Shown here: positions 25,652 to 36,473 of the stretch, piece by piece | How positions within the stretch are numbered: the stretch's first letter is position 1 | Layout of the letters: each line of letters starts with the position of its first letter | Origin: Mycolicibacter heraklionensis | GTDB taxonomy: Bacteria; Actinomycetota; Actinomycetes; Mycobacteriales; Mycobacteriaceae | DNA: 64,000 nt | Direction: 5' to 3' | Assembly (NCBI GenBank): GCA_001673575.1 | Contig: LZME01000068.1 | Location: 1-64,000, forward strand | The notes under the pieces: model-generated | Databases searched by the model: none | Told to the model about the DNA's origin: nothing | The model's input: only the letters and a program-made list of their open reading frames with translations | Program-made: the position numbers and the translations under genes

Positions 25652-27117
25652 GCCACCGCGTGGTAGTCGGCAAGGCGAAAACTGCGCATCTGCCGAAGAT
25701 ACTGCGTTGCGAACCCCGGGTACATCGACGCGTTGAAACCGTCCTCGGTCAGGTACCAGCTGCGACAGCCCGACATCCAGGTCGTCTTGCCCAGCCGTCG
25801 CTGAATCTGCTCGTTGTGGCGGCGTTGCACTGCGTCACGCACGTCCAGATAGCGGAGGTGTCCCCGACGGATCGCGCCGACGGCACGCACCACGTAGTCG
25901 ATCTGGCCTTCGACGTAGACCAGCAGGGAGTTGTGTCCCGGCCCGGAGTTGGGGCCGGTCATGAAGAACAGGTTCGGGTAGCCGTGGGTCTGAATGCTCT
26001 TGAAGGCCTGACCGCCGCCGCTCCAATCGCTGGCCAGTGACCGGCCGCCCAGTCCGGTGACCGGAAACGGCGGGCCGGTCAGGTGCACGTCGTAGCCGGT
26101 CGCGAACACGATGGCGTCCAGGTGGTGTTCCACGCCGTCGCTGGTGCGGATGCCCGATGGACTGAGAGTGGCGATCGGCCAGGAGATCAGCTTGCAGTTG
26201 TCGCGCTGCAGCGCCGGGTAGTAGTCGCTGGAGATCAGCATGCGCTTGCAGCCGGGGGTGAAGTCCGGGGTGAGCTGGCGACGTAACCACGGATCCTTGA
26301 CTGTCGCGCGCAGGTGGGCTTTGCCCAGTTGAGCGACCAGTCCGCTGAGCGGGGTGTTCCACACCAGCGCGGTGGCGCTGGCCTCGTGCCCCCAGAACAG
26401 TGCTTGGCGAGCAAGCTGTTGGGCCGCTGGGACTTTGGCGAACAGCTCCTGCACCCCGGCCGGCACGGCCATGTCCAGCCGGGGGATCACCCAGCCTGGA
26501 GTGCGCTGAAAGACCTTGACGAATCCGGCTTGTTCGACCAGCTCCGGGATGATCTGCACCGCACTGGCGCCGGTGCCGATGACCGCGACCCGTTTGCCGG
26601 TGAAGTCGTAGTCGTGATCCCAGCGGGCGCTGTGGATCTTGTGGCCGGTGTAGCTATCCAGCCCGCGCAAGGCCGGGAAGCTGGAGTCCGGCAGCGGTCC
26701 GGATGCCAGCACCATGGTGCGGGTCCGAAATTTCGTGCGCCCGGCCGACACTGTCCATACTCCGGCGCCCTCGTCGAAAGTCAGCCCGGTGACCTCGGTG
26801 CCGAACCGGATGTGGCGGCGCAGGTCGAACCGGTCGACCATGTCCTCTATGTGCGCACAGATCTCGCCGGCTGAAGGGTAGGCCCGCGACCAGGTGGGGT
26901 TGGCGACGAAGGAGAAGGAGTACAGCAGCGACGGAATGTCGCACGCCGCACCGGGATAGCGGGTGTCGCGCCAGGTGCCGCCGACCCGGTCGCTGCGTTC
27001 CAGAATGATGATCTCGTCGGGTCCGGCGAGGCCGGCCTCCGCCAGCTTGATTGCCGCGCCGATTCCGCTGAATCCGGCACCAACGATCAGTGTCTGGTAG
27101 ATCTGCCCGCGGGCCAC
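25648..27117 (-). CDS. Flavin-dependent monooxygenase (Baeyer-Villiger type)
   Basis: A 489-residue FAD/NADPH enzyme. Rossmann motif GAGFSGIG (residues 13-20), VGGTWRDTRYPGAACDIPS, the BVMO fingerprint-like YTGHKIHSARW, a second Rossmann motif GTGASAVQ and ATGYDVHLTGP are present. It probably oxidises a ketone or other lipophilic substrate. GTG start; it begins 1 base after the diiron gene stop. Substrate unknown. The neighbouring SDR and diiron oxygenase suggest a short oxidation pathway. Confidence 0.88.
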   Translation of the reverse strand: MARGQIYQTLIVGAGFSGIGAAIKLAEAGLAGPDEIIILERSDRVGGTWRDTRYPGAACDIPSLLYSFSFVANPTWSRAYPSAGEICAHIEDMVDRFDLRRHIRFGTEVTGLTFDEGAGVWTVSAGRTKFRTRTMVLASGPLPDSSFPALRGLDSYTGHKIHSARWDHDYDFTGKRVAVIGTGASAVQIIPELVEQAGFVKVFQRTPGWVIPRLDMAVPAGVQELFAKVPAAQQLARQALFWGHEASATALVWNTPLSGLVAQLGKAHLRATVKDPWLRRQLTPDFTPGCKRMLISSDYYPALQRDNCKLISWPIATLSPSGIRTSDGVEHHLDAIVFATGYDVHLTGPPFPVTGLGGRSLASDWSGGGQAFKSIQTHGYPNLFFMTGPNSGPGHNSLLVYVEGQIDYVVRAVGAIRRGHLRYLDVRDAVQRRHNEQIQRRLGKTTWMSGCRSWYLTEDGFNASMYPGFATQYLRQMRSFRLADYHAVA

Positions 27118-27118
27118 G

Positions 27119-28039
27119 TCAGGCCGCCGGTTCGTGGGTGAGCTCTTTGAACCAGCTCGGGATCGGCTTGAGCAGGCGCTTGGGGTAGAAGCCGGACAGC
27201 CACACCGCCGGGTTGGCCAGCAGGTGATATGGGCTGTCCGGGTTGGCCATCCAGCCTGAGTAGCGTTTGACCACCTGATACGCCGGCACCCGCCGGGTGT
27301 GTTCGCCGCGCTCGCCGAACTGCGTGAAACGCATCAGCGCCGAGTACAGCCGCTGGGGATCGAGTCCCATGCCGATCACCTCGTTGCGGACCCGGTTGAG
27401 CAGTGGGATCGAGATCAGCGCGCCGACGATCAGCGAAGGGGAGGCTATGGTGCCGACGAACTCGATCGCCAGCCGGCGGGCGTCGGCGTGCCCGATCATC
27501 TCCAACACTTCGAAATCGACAGCGATGTGCCGGGATTCGTCGTTGTTGATCTTCTCGAACACCTGATGGCACACCGGGTCGTCGACCTCGTCGAGCAGGA
27601 ACTTGAGCAGGGCACCGTCGAGTGCGACCTCCAGCATCGGGATCACCGTGCCCAGCACCGACAGTGGCAAGTCGTCGGAGTAGTCGTCGAGCCACTGCAT
27701 CGCCAACCGGATATTCACATTCGGTTCGGGCATCTCGCCGTCTTCGAGCATGCCCCAGCGCTTCATCAGCGCCAGCTCGGCGTTGGCGTGGCGTTGCTCC
27801 TCGGCATGGAAGTAGCGGTAGATCTCGGCCAGTGTCGCGGTGGGCGCCTTACGCGCCATGGCCGCGAAGCCGCGGGCGCCGATATTCTCGATCCAGCACA
27901 GGTCGGCCATGAATTTCTTGAGTTTCGGCACCATTTCAGGCCGGATCAGCTCGGCTCCCGGTGCGTCCCAGTCGATATCGGCCAGAGCCCATTGCCGATC
28001 CTTGATCTTGGCGAGCATGACGTCCATGTCGAGAGCCAT
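27119..28039 (-). CDS. Ferritin-like diiron protein
   Basis: A 306-residue protein with a ferritin-like four-helix core. Diiron ligands are suggested by RYFHAEEQRHANAELAL (ExxH) and KINNDESRHIAVDFEVL (ExxH), plus Glu in PMLEVALDG. A C-terminal extension (LLANPAVWLSGFYPKRLLKPIPSWF) could contact membrane or partner. It resembles diiron oxygenase/reductase proteins found near SDR and monooxygenase genes in actinobacteria. No closer family name is certain. Second gene of the cassette. Confidence 0.8.
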   Translation of the reverse strand: MALDMDVMLAKIKDRQWALADIDWDAPGAELIRPEMVPKLKKFMADLCWIENIGARGFAAMARKAPTATLAEIYRYFHAEEQRHANAELALMKRWGMLEDGEMPEPNVNIRLAMQWLDDYSDDLPLSVLGTVIPMLEVALDGALLKFLLDEVDDPVCHQVFEKINNDESRHIAVDFEVLEMIGHADARRLAIEFVGTIASPSLIVGALISIPLLNRVRNEVIGMGLDPQRLYSALMRFTQFGERGEHTRRVPAYQVVKRYSGWMANPDSPYHLLANPAVWLSGFYPKRLLKPIPSWFKELTHEPAA

Positions 28040-28050
28040 CGTGATCTCCT

Positions 28051-28908
28051 TTAGTCGGACCTACCTGGCAATGCCGCACTGGCCCGGAATGCCAGTCCGA
28101 TGGTTCGGGTGAATGTCTCCGGCGCGAAACGTTTGATGTTCCAACTGATCTTGGCGTCCAGCTGCGGCATGCAGTACAACCCGCCTCGGTCATGCGTGTC
28201 CAAGCAGTCGCGGGCAACGCGTTGGGCGGAGAGCCCGGTCCAACGCATCAGCAGGTTGGCCGCCTCACTGGATTGGGCGGTGATTCGGCCGGATTCGACG
28301 ATGTTGGTCTTGACGAAGGTCGGGCACAGCACGGTGACGCCGATGCCGGTACCGGACAGCTCGGCTGCCAAGGTCTCCGACAGGGACAGCACACCGGCCT
28401 TGCTGACGTTGTAGGCCGCCATTTCCGGGGCGGCGCCGAACGATGCGGCGGAGGCGACGTTGATGATGCCGCGGGGTTGCTCGGATCGCGCCTCGCGCAG
28501 GATCGGGGTGAACACGTGACAGCCGTGGATAGGGCCCCACAGGTTGATGCCCAGCGTCCAGGTCCAGTCGTCCAGCGCCATCTCGCCGATCGGCTGCCCG
28601 CCGGCACCGACGCCGGCGTTGTTGATCACCAGGGTGGGCGGGTGGCCGAACCAGGACTGCGCGGTGTTGGCCAGCGCGGTGACCTCGTCGATCGCTGAGA
28701 CGTCGCAGTGCACGGCGGTGGCGCGGCCACCCGCGCCGGTGATGGCTTCGACGGTGCCCCGGGCGGCATCATCGTCGATGTCGCTGCAGACCACGGCGCT
28801 GCCGCGGCGGGAGAGTTCGATGGCGAAGGCGGCTCCGATGCCGCTTCCCGCGCCGGTGACGACGGCGGAGGCCCCATGGCTGCGCTTGGGCGATCGGCCA
28901 AGGATCAT
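28051..28908 (-). CDS. Short-chain dehydrogenase/reductase
   Basis: A 285-residue NAD(P)-dependent SDR. TGAGSGIG (cofactor binding), NNAGVG, the Ser-Tyr-Lys triad (NVASAASFG ... YNVSKAG) and a Pro/Thr loop LCPTFVKTN are present. The C-terminal 50 residues are extended (MPQLDAKISWNIKRFAPETF). First gene of the minus-strand cassette; it has its own promoter region with a dyad at 28927. Confidence 0.9.
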   Translation of the reverse strand: MILGRSPKRSHGASAVVTGAGSGIGAAFAIELSRRGSAVVCSDIDDDAARGTVEAITGAGGRATAVHCDVSAIDEVTALANTAQSWFGHPPTLVINNAGVGAGGQPIGEMALDDWTWTLGINLWGPIHGCHVFTPILREARSEQPRGIINVASAASFGAAPEMAAYNVSKAGVLSLSETLAAELSGTGIGVTVLCPTFVKTNIVESGRITAQSSEAANLLMRWTGLSAQRVARDCLDTHDRGGLYCMPQLDAKISWNIKRFAPETFTRTIGLAFRASAALPGRSD

Positions 28909-28926
28909 GTGACTGAGTCAACAGCC

Positions 28927-28938
28927 AATGGTGCCATT
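28927..28938 (-). promoter_or_regulatory. Candidate operator AATGG-TG-CCATT
   Basis: 5-2-5 inverted repeat 18 bases upstream of the SDR start, next to a further CAATGG at 28942-28947. A possible site for the MerR regulator of the operon or another repressor. Confidence 0.4.
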
Positions 28939-28955
28939 AGTCAATGGCAATGTTT

Positions 28956-28993
28956 AGAGCCGGGCCCGGGTCTATGGACCCGAACCCGGCTCT
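28956..28993 (-). terminator. GC-rich hairpin after the secreted-protein gene
   Basis: 17-bp arms 28956-28972 and 28977-28993 (15 of 17 pairs) with a 4-base loop. It lies 3' of the minus-strand gene ending at 29052. It lacks a clean T-run on that strand. Confidence 0.6.
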
Positions 28994-29000
28994 GGTGCCA

Positions 29001-29029
29001 CGCGAGCGCTGGGATCACCAGCGCTCGCG
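29001..29029 (-). terminator. Second hairpin, 12-bp perfect stem
   Basis: CGCGAGCGCTGG (29001-29012) pairs perfectly with 29018-29029, loop GATCA. It directly follows the stop of the secreted-protein gene on the minus strand. Together with the previous hairpin it makes a tandem terminator or RNA-stability element. Confidence 0.6.
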
Positions 29030-29051
29030 CGAGACAGGTGGTGCGGTGCTG

Positions 29052-29981
29052 CTAGTTGAACAGGCTGTCGAGCCAACCGAAGTCGAGCAGGCTGGCGGCC
29101 GCAGCTGCGTCACCGGGGTCGACGTCCACCTCGGGAACCGGGATGGTCGAGGTCAGCGCGTCGGCGAACTTGCCCGGCAGGAAGTCGAGGAAGTACGACA
29201 AGGTGCCGTTCTCGGTGAGCAGGCCCCACCACTGGCCGGTGTCTTCGCCGGTCTCGGAGTCCCAGGTGATGTAGCCGTTGAGCAGTGCGTCGAACGGGTC
29301 CTGCAACGTGTGCTCCACACCGTCGGGCACGCCGGTCAGGTTCTCCGACAGTGCGAACGCGAAGCCGGTAAGCGGTTCGATCATGTACTTGGCGGTGGTC
29401 TTCCAGAAGTTGAAGTCGCCGAAGATCTCCTGCACGGCCGCCCAGACATTGGTCATGTCGGCGCCGATGCCCATCACGCCGGGCACAAATTCGCCGGTGC
29501 CGCGCACGGTGTGGTCGAAGAGCGGCTGGAAGATGCCGTTCAGGTTGTACAGCATGTCGTTGTTCAGCAGGTTCCAGGCGTTGAGGAAGTCACCCTGCTG
29601 GAGGAACTCAGCGACCTGCGGGAGCAGGGTCTCCAGGCCGATGACCCGGCCACCGCCGGACCACATGATCTCGAGGCCATCGAGCACGCCCTGGATGCTG
29701 TTGCTGGTGGTCTCGCCGTAGTAGCTGCCCAGCTCACCGAGGGCGGTGAAGACCGGGTTCGGACCCGTGAGCAGGTCCATGATGTGGTCGAGGTTCTCGC
29801 CAGTGGTGGCGGTGAGCTCGACGGCGGGCTGGTGGGCGGCCGCGCTGATCATCGGGGCGACCGGGTTGACGGCGATCACGCCGGCGCCGGCCAGGGCGAC
29901 GCCCGCGGCCAGCAGGCCCGTGGCGCGGGTGTTAAAGGCGGTGCCGCGGTCGGTCGAACCGGCGGCCATGGCGAGCTGCAT
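29052..29981 (-). CDS. Secreted mycobacterial protein of unknown function
   Basis: A 309-residue exported protein. A charged N-terminus is followed by a hydrophobic segment (GLLAAGVALAGAGVIAVNPVAP, about residues 23-44) acting as signal peptide or anchor. The mature region is acidic, aromatic and Cys-free (GSYYGETTSNSIQGVLDGL, NLLNNDMLYNLNGIFQPLF, YFLDFLPGKFADALTS) and ends FGWLDSLFN. It resembles the broad group of NTM exported proteins with VNPVAP-type signal regions, but I cannot name the family. ATG 29981 has AAGGAG 5 bases upstream. It is divergent from the mbtL operon, so iron control is possible but not shown. Confidence 0.8.
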   Translation of the reverse strand: MQLAMAAGSTDRGTAFNTRATGLLAAGVALAGAGVIAVNPVAPMISAAAHQPAVELTATTGENLDHIMDLLTGPNPVFTALGELGSYYGETTSNSIQGVLDGLEIMWSGGGRVIGLETLLPQVAEFLQQGDFLNAWNLLNNDMLYNLNGIFQPLFDHTVRGTGEFVPGVMGIGADMTNVWAAVQEIFGDFNFWKTTAKYMIEPLTGFAFALSENLTGVPDGVEHTLQDPFDALLNGYITWDSETGEDTGQWWGLLTENGTLSYFLDFLPGKFADALTSTIPVPEVDVDPGDAAAAASLLDFGWLDSLFN

Positions 29982-29998
29982 TGCTTCTCCTTATTGTG

Positions 29999-30017
29999 AC
30001 CTCATCTGAAATGAGGT
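29999..30017 (-). promoter_or_regulatory. Inverted repeat ACCTCAT-CTGAA-ATGAGGT
   Basis: Perfect 7-5-7 inverted repeat 17 bases upstream of the secreted-protein start, just above its Shine-Dalgarno sequence. It could be a 5' UTR hairpin or an operator. Confidence 0.45.
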
Positions 30018-30106
30018 TCCTGTCTATGTAGAACGCGGGCTAACGTTAACCACAGCAGCAAACATCAGGCAAGCCTTGCCTTACCCTAAGTGTTGCGAGT
30101 CACAAG

Positions 30107-30125
30107 ATAGGGCACGCTAACCTTA
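30107..30125 (+). promoter_or_regulatory. mbtL: IdeR box of the mbtL-M-N operon
   Basis: ATAGGGCACGCTAACCTTA agrees with the IdeR consensus at about 15 of 19 positions, with a nearly perfect right half. A weaker partial box lies at 30071-30089. TAGCGT (30141-30146) 8 bases before ATG 30155 may be the -10 of a leaderless transcript. Confidence 0.75.
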
Positions 30126-30154
30126 GTTCGTGGTTTGGTGTAGCGTCCCTCAAC

Positions 30155-30411
30155 ATGACCGCTTCATCGCCCGATGCCATCAACGCCGCGCTGCGTGAGA
30201 TCTTGCGAGACGACCTGCAGGTCGATCTGGGTCGTGTGACTCCGGAGTCGCGGCTGGTGGACGACGTGGGCCTCGACTCGGTCGCCTTCGCCATCGGCAT
30301 GGTCGCCATTGAGGATCGGCTCGGTGTAGCACTGTCTGAGGAAGACCTGTTGAACTGCGACACGGTCGGGGACCTTGAGGCCGCCATCCGGGCGAAAGCC
30401 CCCGCCGACGC

Positions 30412-30415
<4 letters not shown>
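30155..30415 (+). CDS. mbtL: Acyl carrier protein MbtL
   Basis: An 86-residue carrier protein holding the fatty acyl tail of mycobactin. The phosphopantetheine Ser is in [12 protein letters not shown] (about residue 42). Its helices resemble the M. tuberculosis Rv1344 product. Its stop overlaps the mbtM GTG (GTGA). First gene of the iron-regulated lipid-tail operon. Confidence 0.93.
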
Positions 30416-31994
<1,579 letters not shown>

Positions 31995-31998
<4 letters not shown>

Positions 31999-33179
31999 CT
32001 CAGGTGATTGCGGAGTCGGATGTCTCGGATATCGATGCTTACCGCGGCTTGCTCAACGAAGTGTTCGACCAGCAGGTCGTGGATTGGACGGCCGAAGCCG
32101 AGGACAGCGGGCGCTTTCCCCGCAAGCTGATCGAACACCTGGGCCGGGCGGGAGTCTTCACCCAGAAGTGGGCGAGCGCGCAGCCCACCGATGTCGCCAA
32201 ACTGCTGGAGCTGGCCTACGCCCTGGGACGGCTCGGATCTGCCGGCATCGGAGTCGGTGTGAGCCTGCAGGATTCGTCGATCTCGATCCTGCACCGCTTC
32301 GGCCGATCCGAGTATCTGAAGGACATCTGCCAGCGGGCCATTCGCGGCGAAGCGGTGTTGTGCATCGGCGCGTCGGAGGAATCCGGCGGATCGGACCTGC
32401 AGCGCGTGCAGACCGAGGCCCGTTCGGTGCGTGACGGTTTCGAGGTGCGCGGCCGCAAGAAGTTCGTGTCGCTGTCGCCCATCTCCGACCACATCCTGGT
32501 GCTGGCGCGCAGTATGGACCACGACGAGAACAGCCGGCACGGCAACGTCATGATGATCGCGGTGCCGACCGACCAGGTGCAGGTACACGAGCCGTTCAAC
32601 AAGGTCGGGGCGGGCCCACTGGACACCGCACCGGTCGACATCGACACCTGGGTGCCCGCCGACGCCCTGATCGCTCGGCCGGGCACCGGGCTGGCCGCCA
32701 TCTCCTGGGGCCTGGCGCATGAGCGCATGTCGATCGCCGGGCAGGTCGCCTCGTCCACCCAGAAAATTCTCGGCATCACCCACGCGCGGATGATGCACCG
32801 CACCCAGTTCGGTGCCACCCTGTTCGAGCATCAGGCCCTGCGGCTGCGAATGGCCGACCTGCAGGCCCGCGTCGACCTGCTTCGGCACGGGCTCAACGGA
32901 TTTGCCGCCGGTGGCAAACTCGACTTGCGGACTTCTGCGGCGATGAAGGTGACCGCGGCTCGGCTGGGCGAAGAGGTGATCGCCGAGTGCATGCACATCT
33001 TCGGCGGGGCCGGCTACCTGGTCGACGAGACGCCGCTCGGGCGCTGGTGGCGGGACATGAAGCTGGCCCGTGTCGGCGGCGGCACCGACGAGGTGCTCTG
33101 GGAGTTGGTGGCAGCCGGGATGCGCCCCGACTACGACGGCTACGCCGAGCTGTTCGACAGCGGGTCGTCGTCGGGGTAG
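31995..33179 (+). CDS. mbtN: Acyl-ACP dehydrogenase MbtN
   Basis: A 394-residue acyl-CoA dehydrogenase-fold flavoprotein (Rv1346/FadE14-like) that desaturates the MbtL-bound acyl chain for the mycobactin tail. It has the FAD-binding [11 protein letters not shown], a C-terminal domain [12 protein letters not shown] and [28 protein letters not shown] 31995 overlaps the mbtM stop. Its last 40 bases overlap the convergent mbtK. Confidence 0.93.
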
Positions 33180-33769
33180 CGCAGCACTGCGTACAGCGCC
33201 ATCTTTCGATAACCCATGTCGTGTTCGCCGAGGAAGACGCCGCCGACATATTCGGCCAGCCGGCGCATGGCCGTGTTGCGGTACTCGGGTTCGAACATCA
33301 TCCGCCGGCACTGCGGCTCGAGTTCGAAGACATAGGACATGATGCGCGGCAACAGGATTGCCGCGAACCCGCGATTGACCACCGTGGTATCGGCGACGGC
33401 GGCGTGGATGCCCAGATCATGCGGGTCGGCCGCGTAATACTTGGCGATGGAATCCTTTGCCGCCCGGTAGATCTCGATATAGCCGCCGTCTTGTCCATTC
33501 CGGCTGACGATCAACGGCCGTGAATAGCTGCCGGTGACCTGGGCGGTGAGATAGGCGTGCCAGCGCTCCGGCGGCCAGGCGGACTCCCACGTCTGCGCCA
33601 GATGGGGCCGGTTCATCCACTCGGAGATCATCTCCGCGTCGGCGTCCGGGTCGGCCACCCGGATCGTGTAAGGCTCGGCCAGCACCGGGATCGGGGGCGC
33701 CGGCACGCGGCGGACCTCGTCGGAAAGGTCTGTCAGCTCGCGGTGCAGGATGGTTGCGGCGTCAGTCAT
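33140..33769 (-). CDS. mbtK: Mycobactin lysine N-acyltransferase MbtK
   Basis: A 209-residue GNAT-fold acyltransferase (Rv1347c-like) moving the fatty acyl group to the N6-hydroxylysine of mycobactin. It shows [36 protein letters not shown], the cofactor-binding region [43 protein letters not shown] and a C-terminal Tyr/Leu strand. It runs opposite to mbtL-M-N and shares the region with the IdeR box at 33809, which it may use together with irtA. Confidence 0.93.
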   Translation of the reverse strand: MTDAATILHRELTDLSDEVRRVPAPPIPVLAEPYTIRVADPDADAEMISEWMNRPHLAQTWESAWPPERWHAYLTAQVTGSYSRPLIVSRNGQDGGYIEIYRAAKDSIAKYYAADPHDLGIHAAVADTTVVNRGFAAILLPRIMSYVFELEPQCRRMMFEPEYRNTAMRRLAEYVGGVFLGEHDMGYRKMALYAVLRYPDDDPLSNSSA

Positions 33770-33808
33770 AACGAGCAGTGAGCCTACCCGAGCCTCTATT
33801 CGGGCAAG

Positions 33809-33827
33809 TGAGGGTAGGGTAACCTAG
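33809..33827 (+). promoter_or_regulatory. irtA: IdeR box between mbtK and irtA
   Basis: TGAGGGTAGGGTAACCTAG matches the IdeR consensus at about 15 of 19 positions. It lies 66 bases before irtA and 40 before mbtK on the other strand. A weaker GGGTAGGCT-like half box (33781-33790 region, minus strand) may serve mbtK. Confidence 0.75.
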
Positions 33828-33893
33828 GTCGACTTGGCGCCGGGGCGCCGAGTCCGACTCGCGGGGTGGGTCACCGTTGGCGAAAGGACCGTG

Positions 33894-36473
33894 ATGGCGC
33901 GCGGCTTGCAGGGTGCGATTCTGCGGGGCTTCGGTGCTCGAGACCACACCGTAACGGTGCTCGAGACCAGCTGGATCACTCCACATTGCATCCGGGTCTG
34001 GATGCATTCACCCACCCTGTTCACTGACGCGGCCGTCGAACCCAGTGCCTGGCTGCGGTTCTGGTTCCCGGACCCGGACGGATCGGACACCGAATTCCAG
34101 CGCGCGTACACCATCGCCGAGGGCGACGCCGAGAGCGGACGCTTCGCGGTCGACATGGTGCTGCACGAACCGGCCGGCCCGGCCACCCGCTGGGCCCGCA
34201 CCGTGGAGGCCGGAGCCACCATCTCGGCGATGTCGCTGATGGGCTCGTCGCGCTTCGAGGTGCCCGACGCCGACGCGCAGCCCGCCGGCTACCTATTAAT
34301 GGGGGACTCGGCGTCGATTCCGGGAATCAACGGAATCATCGGTACCGTCGCGCCCGATGTACCGATCGAGCTCTACCTCGAACAGCACGAGGACGACGAT
34401 CTGCTGATTCCGCTGCGTGAGCACCCCCGGCTGCGGGTGCATTGGGTGCCCCGCCGGGATGCGAGCTCGCTGGCCGCGGCGATCGAGGCCCGGGACTGGT
34501 CGGACTGGTATGCCTGGGCCACCCCGGAAGCCGCGACGCTCAAGGCGCTGCGGACCCGGCTGCGCGACGAGTTCGGTTTCCCCAAATCCGAGATCCACGC
34601 GCAGGCTTACTGGACCGCCGGACGTGCCATGGGCACCCAGCGTGAGCCGGAGCCTGCGCCGTTGACTGTGCCGGCCCCCGACACAAGCGCAAGTACAGAG
34701 CCTGGCGAGCCCAGCGTCAACGCCAAGGGGGCGTGGCGTGCGCAGGCGGCGGGACGGCTGCTCGGTCAGCTGCGGGTGCCGCTGATCATCTCCGGTGTCC
34801 TGCAGGCCCTGATCACCCTGCTGCAGTTGGCCCCGTTCGTGCTGCTGGTGGAGCTGGCCCGCCTGTTGGTCGCCGGCGCCGACGAGTCACGGCTGTGGAC
34901 GGTCGGAATCGCCGCCCTCTCGTTGCTCGGCTTGGGCACCTTGCTGGGCGCGGCTCTGACGCTGTGGCTGCACGTCGTCGACGCCCGCTTCGCCAGCGCG
35001 CTGCGTACTCGACTGCTCAGCAAGCTGTCGCGGCTGCCGCTGGGCTGGTTCACTGCCCGCGGATCCGGCTCGATCAAGCAACTGGTCGCCGACGACACCC
35101 TGTCACTGCACTATCTGGTCACCCACGCCATCCCCGACGCCGTCGCCGCCGTGGTGGCACCGGTCGCGGTGCTGGTCTACCTGTTCGTGGTGGATTGGAG
35201 GGTGGCGCTGGTGCTGTTCGTGCCGGTGCTGGTCTACATGGTGCTGATGTCGGTGATGATGACGCAGTCCGGGCCCAAGATCAGTCAGGCGCAACGCTGG
35301 GCGGAGCGGATGAACGGTGAAGCCGGCACCTACCTGGAGGGCCAGCCGGTGATTCGGGTGTTCGGCGGGGCCGCCGCCTCCACCTTCCGCCGCCGCCTCG
35401 ACGAGTACATCAATTTTCTCGTGGACTGGCAGCGGCCCTTCATCGGCAAGAAGACGCTGATGGATCTGGTCACCCGCCCGTCGACGTTCCTGTGGCTGAT
35501 CATGCTGACCGGCACCCCGCTGATCATCTCCGGCCGAATGAACCCGGTAAACCTGCTGCCGTTCGTGTTGCTGGGCACCACCTTCGGCGCCCGCCTGTTG
35601 GGTATCGGCCTGGGGGTCGGCGGTATTCGCGGCGGGATGCTGGCGGCCCGGCGGCTGCAGATCGCCCTGGACGAACCCGAACTCGCCGTCGAGCAGTGTG
35701 ATTCAGCACCGGTAGACGCGGCTGGGACGGTGCGCTTCGAGGCAGTCACCTTCGGCTATCGCCCGGGTGTCCCGGTGATCCGCGACGTGTCGTTGACGCT
35801 GCGGCCGGGCACGGTGACCGCCCTGGTTGGCCCGTCGGGCTCGGGTAAGTCGACCCTGGCCGCGCTGCTGGCCCGGTTCCACGACGTCGAGTCCGGATCG
35901 ATATCGATTGGCGGTCAAGACATCCGGTCGCTGACCGCCGACGAGCTCTACCGCCGGGTGGGATTCGTCCTGCAGGAGACCCAACTGGTGCACGGGACGG
36001 TGCGCGACAACATCGCGCTGGCGGTCCCGGACGCCACCGATGAGCAGGTGCAGGCTGCTGCCCGTGCAGCCCAGATCCATGACCGGATTTTGCGGCTGCC
36101 CGAGGGCTACGACACCGTGCTCGGTGCCGCTGCGGCGCTGTCGGGCGGGGAGCGGCAGCGACTGACCATCGCCCGCGCCATTCTCGCCGACACACCCGTG
36201 CTGATCCTGGACGAGGCCACCGCGTTCGCCGATCCCGAATCGGAATACCTGGTGCAGCAAGCGCTGAACAGGTTGACCCGGGATCGCACCGTACTGGTGA
36301 TCGCACACCGGCTGCACACGATCACCGGTGCCGATCAGATCGTCGTGCTGGATCACGGCAGCATCGTCGAACAGGGCAGCCACGATCAGTTGCTGGCCGC
36401 GCAGGGACGCTACCTGCAGTTGTGGGAGACCGGCCGCGCCGCGGTCACCGTCGGTGCGGAGGCGAGCCGATGA
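33894..36473 (+). CDS. irtA: Ferric-siderophore ABC transporter subunit IrtA
   Basis: An 859-residue inner-membrane protein, the same length as M. tuberculosis IrtA (Rv1348). Residues 1-275 form a siderophore-interaction (SIP) FAD domain ([35 protein letters not shown]) that reduces ferric mycobactin. Then six transmembrane helices (about 290-560) and an ATPase with Walker [10 protein letters not shown] (about 646), LSGGERQR and LILDEATAF. It works with IrtB. ATG 33894 has AAAGGA 5 bases upstream; a TTG 60 bases earlier is unlikely. Confidence 0.96.
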   Translation: MARGLQGAILRGFGARDHTVTVLETSWITPHCIRVWMHSPTLFTDAAVEPSAWLRFWFPDPDGSDTEFQRAYTIAEGDAESGRFAVDMVLHEPAGPATRWARTVEAGATISAMSLMGSSRFEVPDADAQPAGYLLMGDSASIPGINGIIGTVAPDVPIELYLEQHEDDDLLIPLREHPRLRVHWVPRRDASSLAAAIEARDWSDWYAWATPEAATLKALRTRLRDEFGFPKSEIHAQAYWTAGRAMGTQREPEPAPLTVPAPDTSASTEPGEPSVNAKGAWRAQAAGRLLGQLRVPLIISGVLQALITLLQLAPFVLLVELARLLVAGADESRLWTVGIAALSLLGLGTLLGAALTLWLHVVDARFASALRTRLLSKLSRLPLGWFTARGSGSIKQLVADDTLSLHYLVTHAIPDAVAAVVAPVAVLVYLFVVDWRVALVLFVPVLVYMVLMSVMMTQSGPKISQAQRWAERMNGEAGTYLEGQPVIRVFGGAAASTFRRRLDEYINFLVDWQRPFIGKKTLMDLVTRPSTFLWLIMLTGTPLIISGRMNPVNLLPFVLLGTTFGARLLGIGLGVGGIRGGMLAARRLQIALDEPELAVEQCDSAPVDAAGTVRFEAVTFGYRPGVPVIRDVSLTLRPGTVTALVGPSGSGKSTLAALLARFHDVESGSISIGGQDIRSLTADELYRRVGFVLQETQLVHGTVRDNIALAVPDATDEQVQAAARAAQIHDRILRLPEGYDTVLGAAAALSGGERQRLTIARAILADTPVLILDEATAFADPESEYLVQQALNRLTRDRTVLVIAHRLHTITGADQIVVLDHGSIVEQGSHDQLLAAQGRYLQLWETGRAAVTVGAEASR

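Noticed and set aside
29052..29981. PE or PPE family member
   Set aside because: No PE or PPE motif at the N-terminus; it has a signal-like hydrophobic segment instead.
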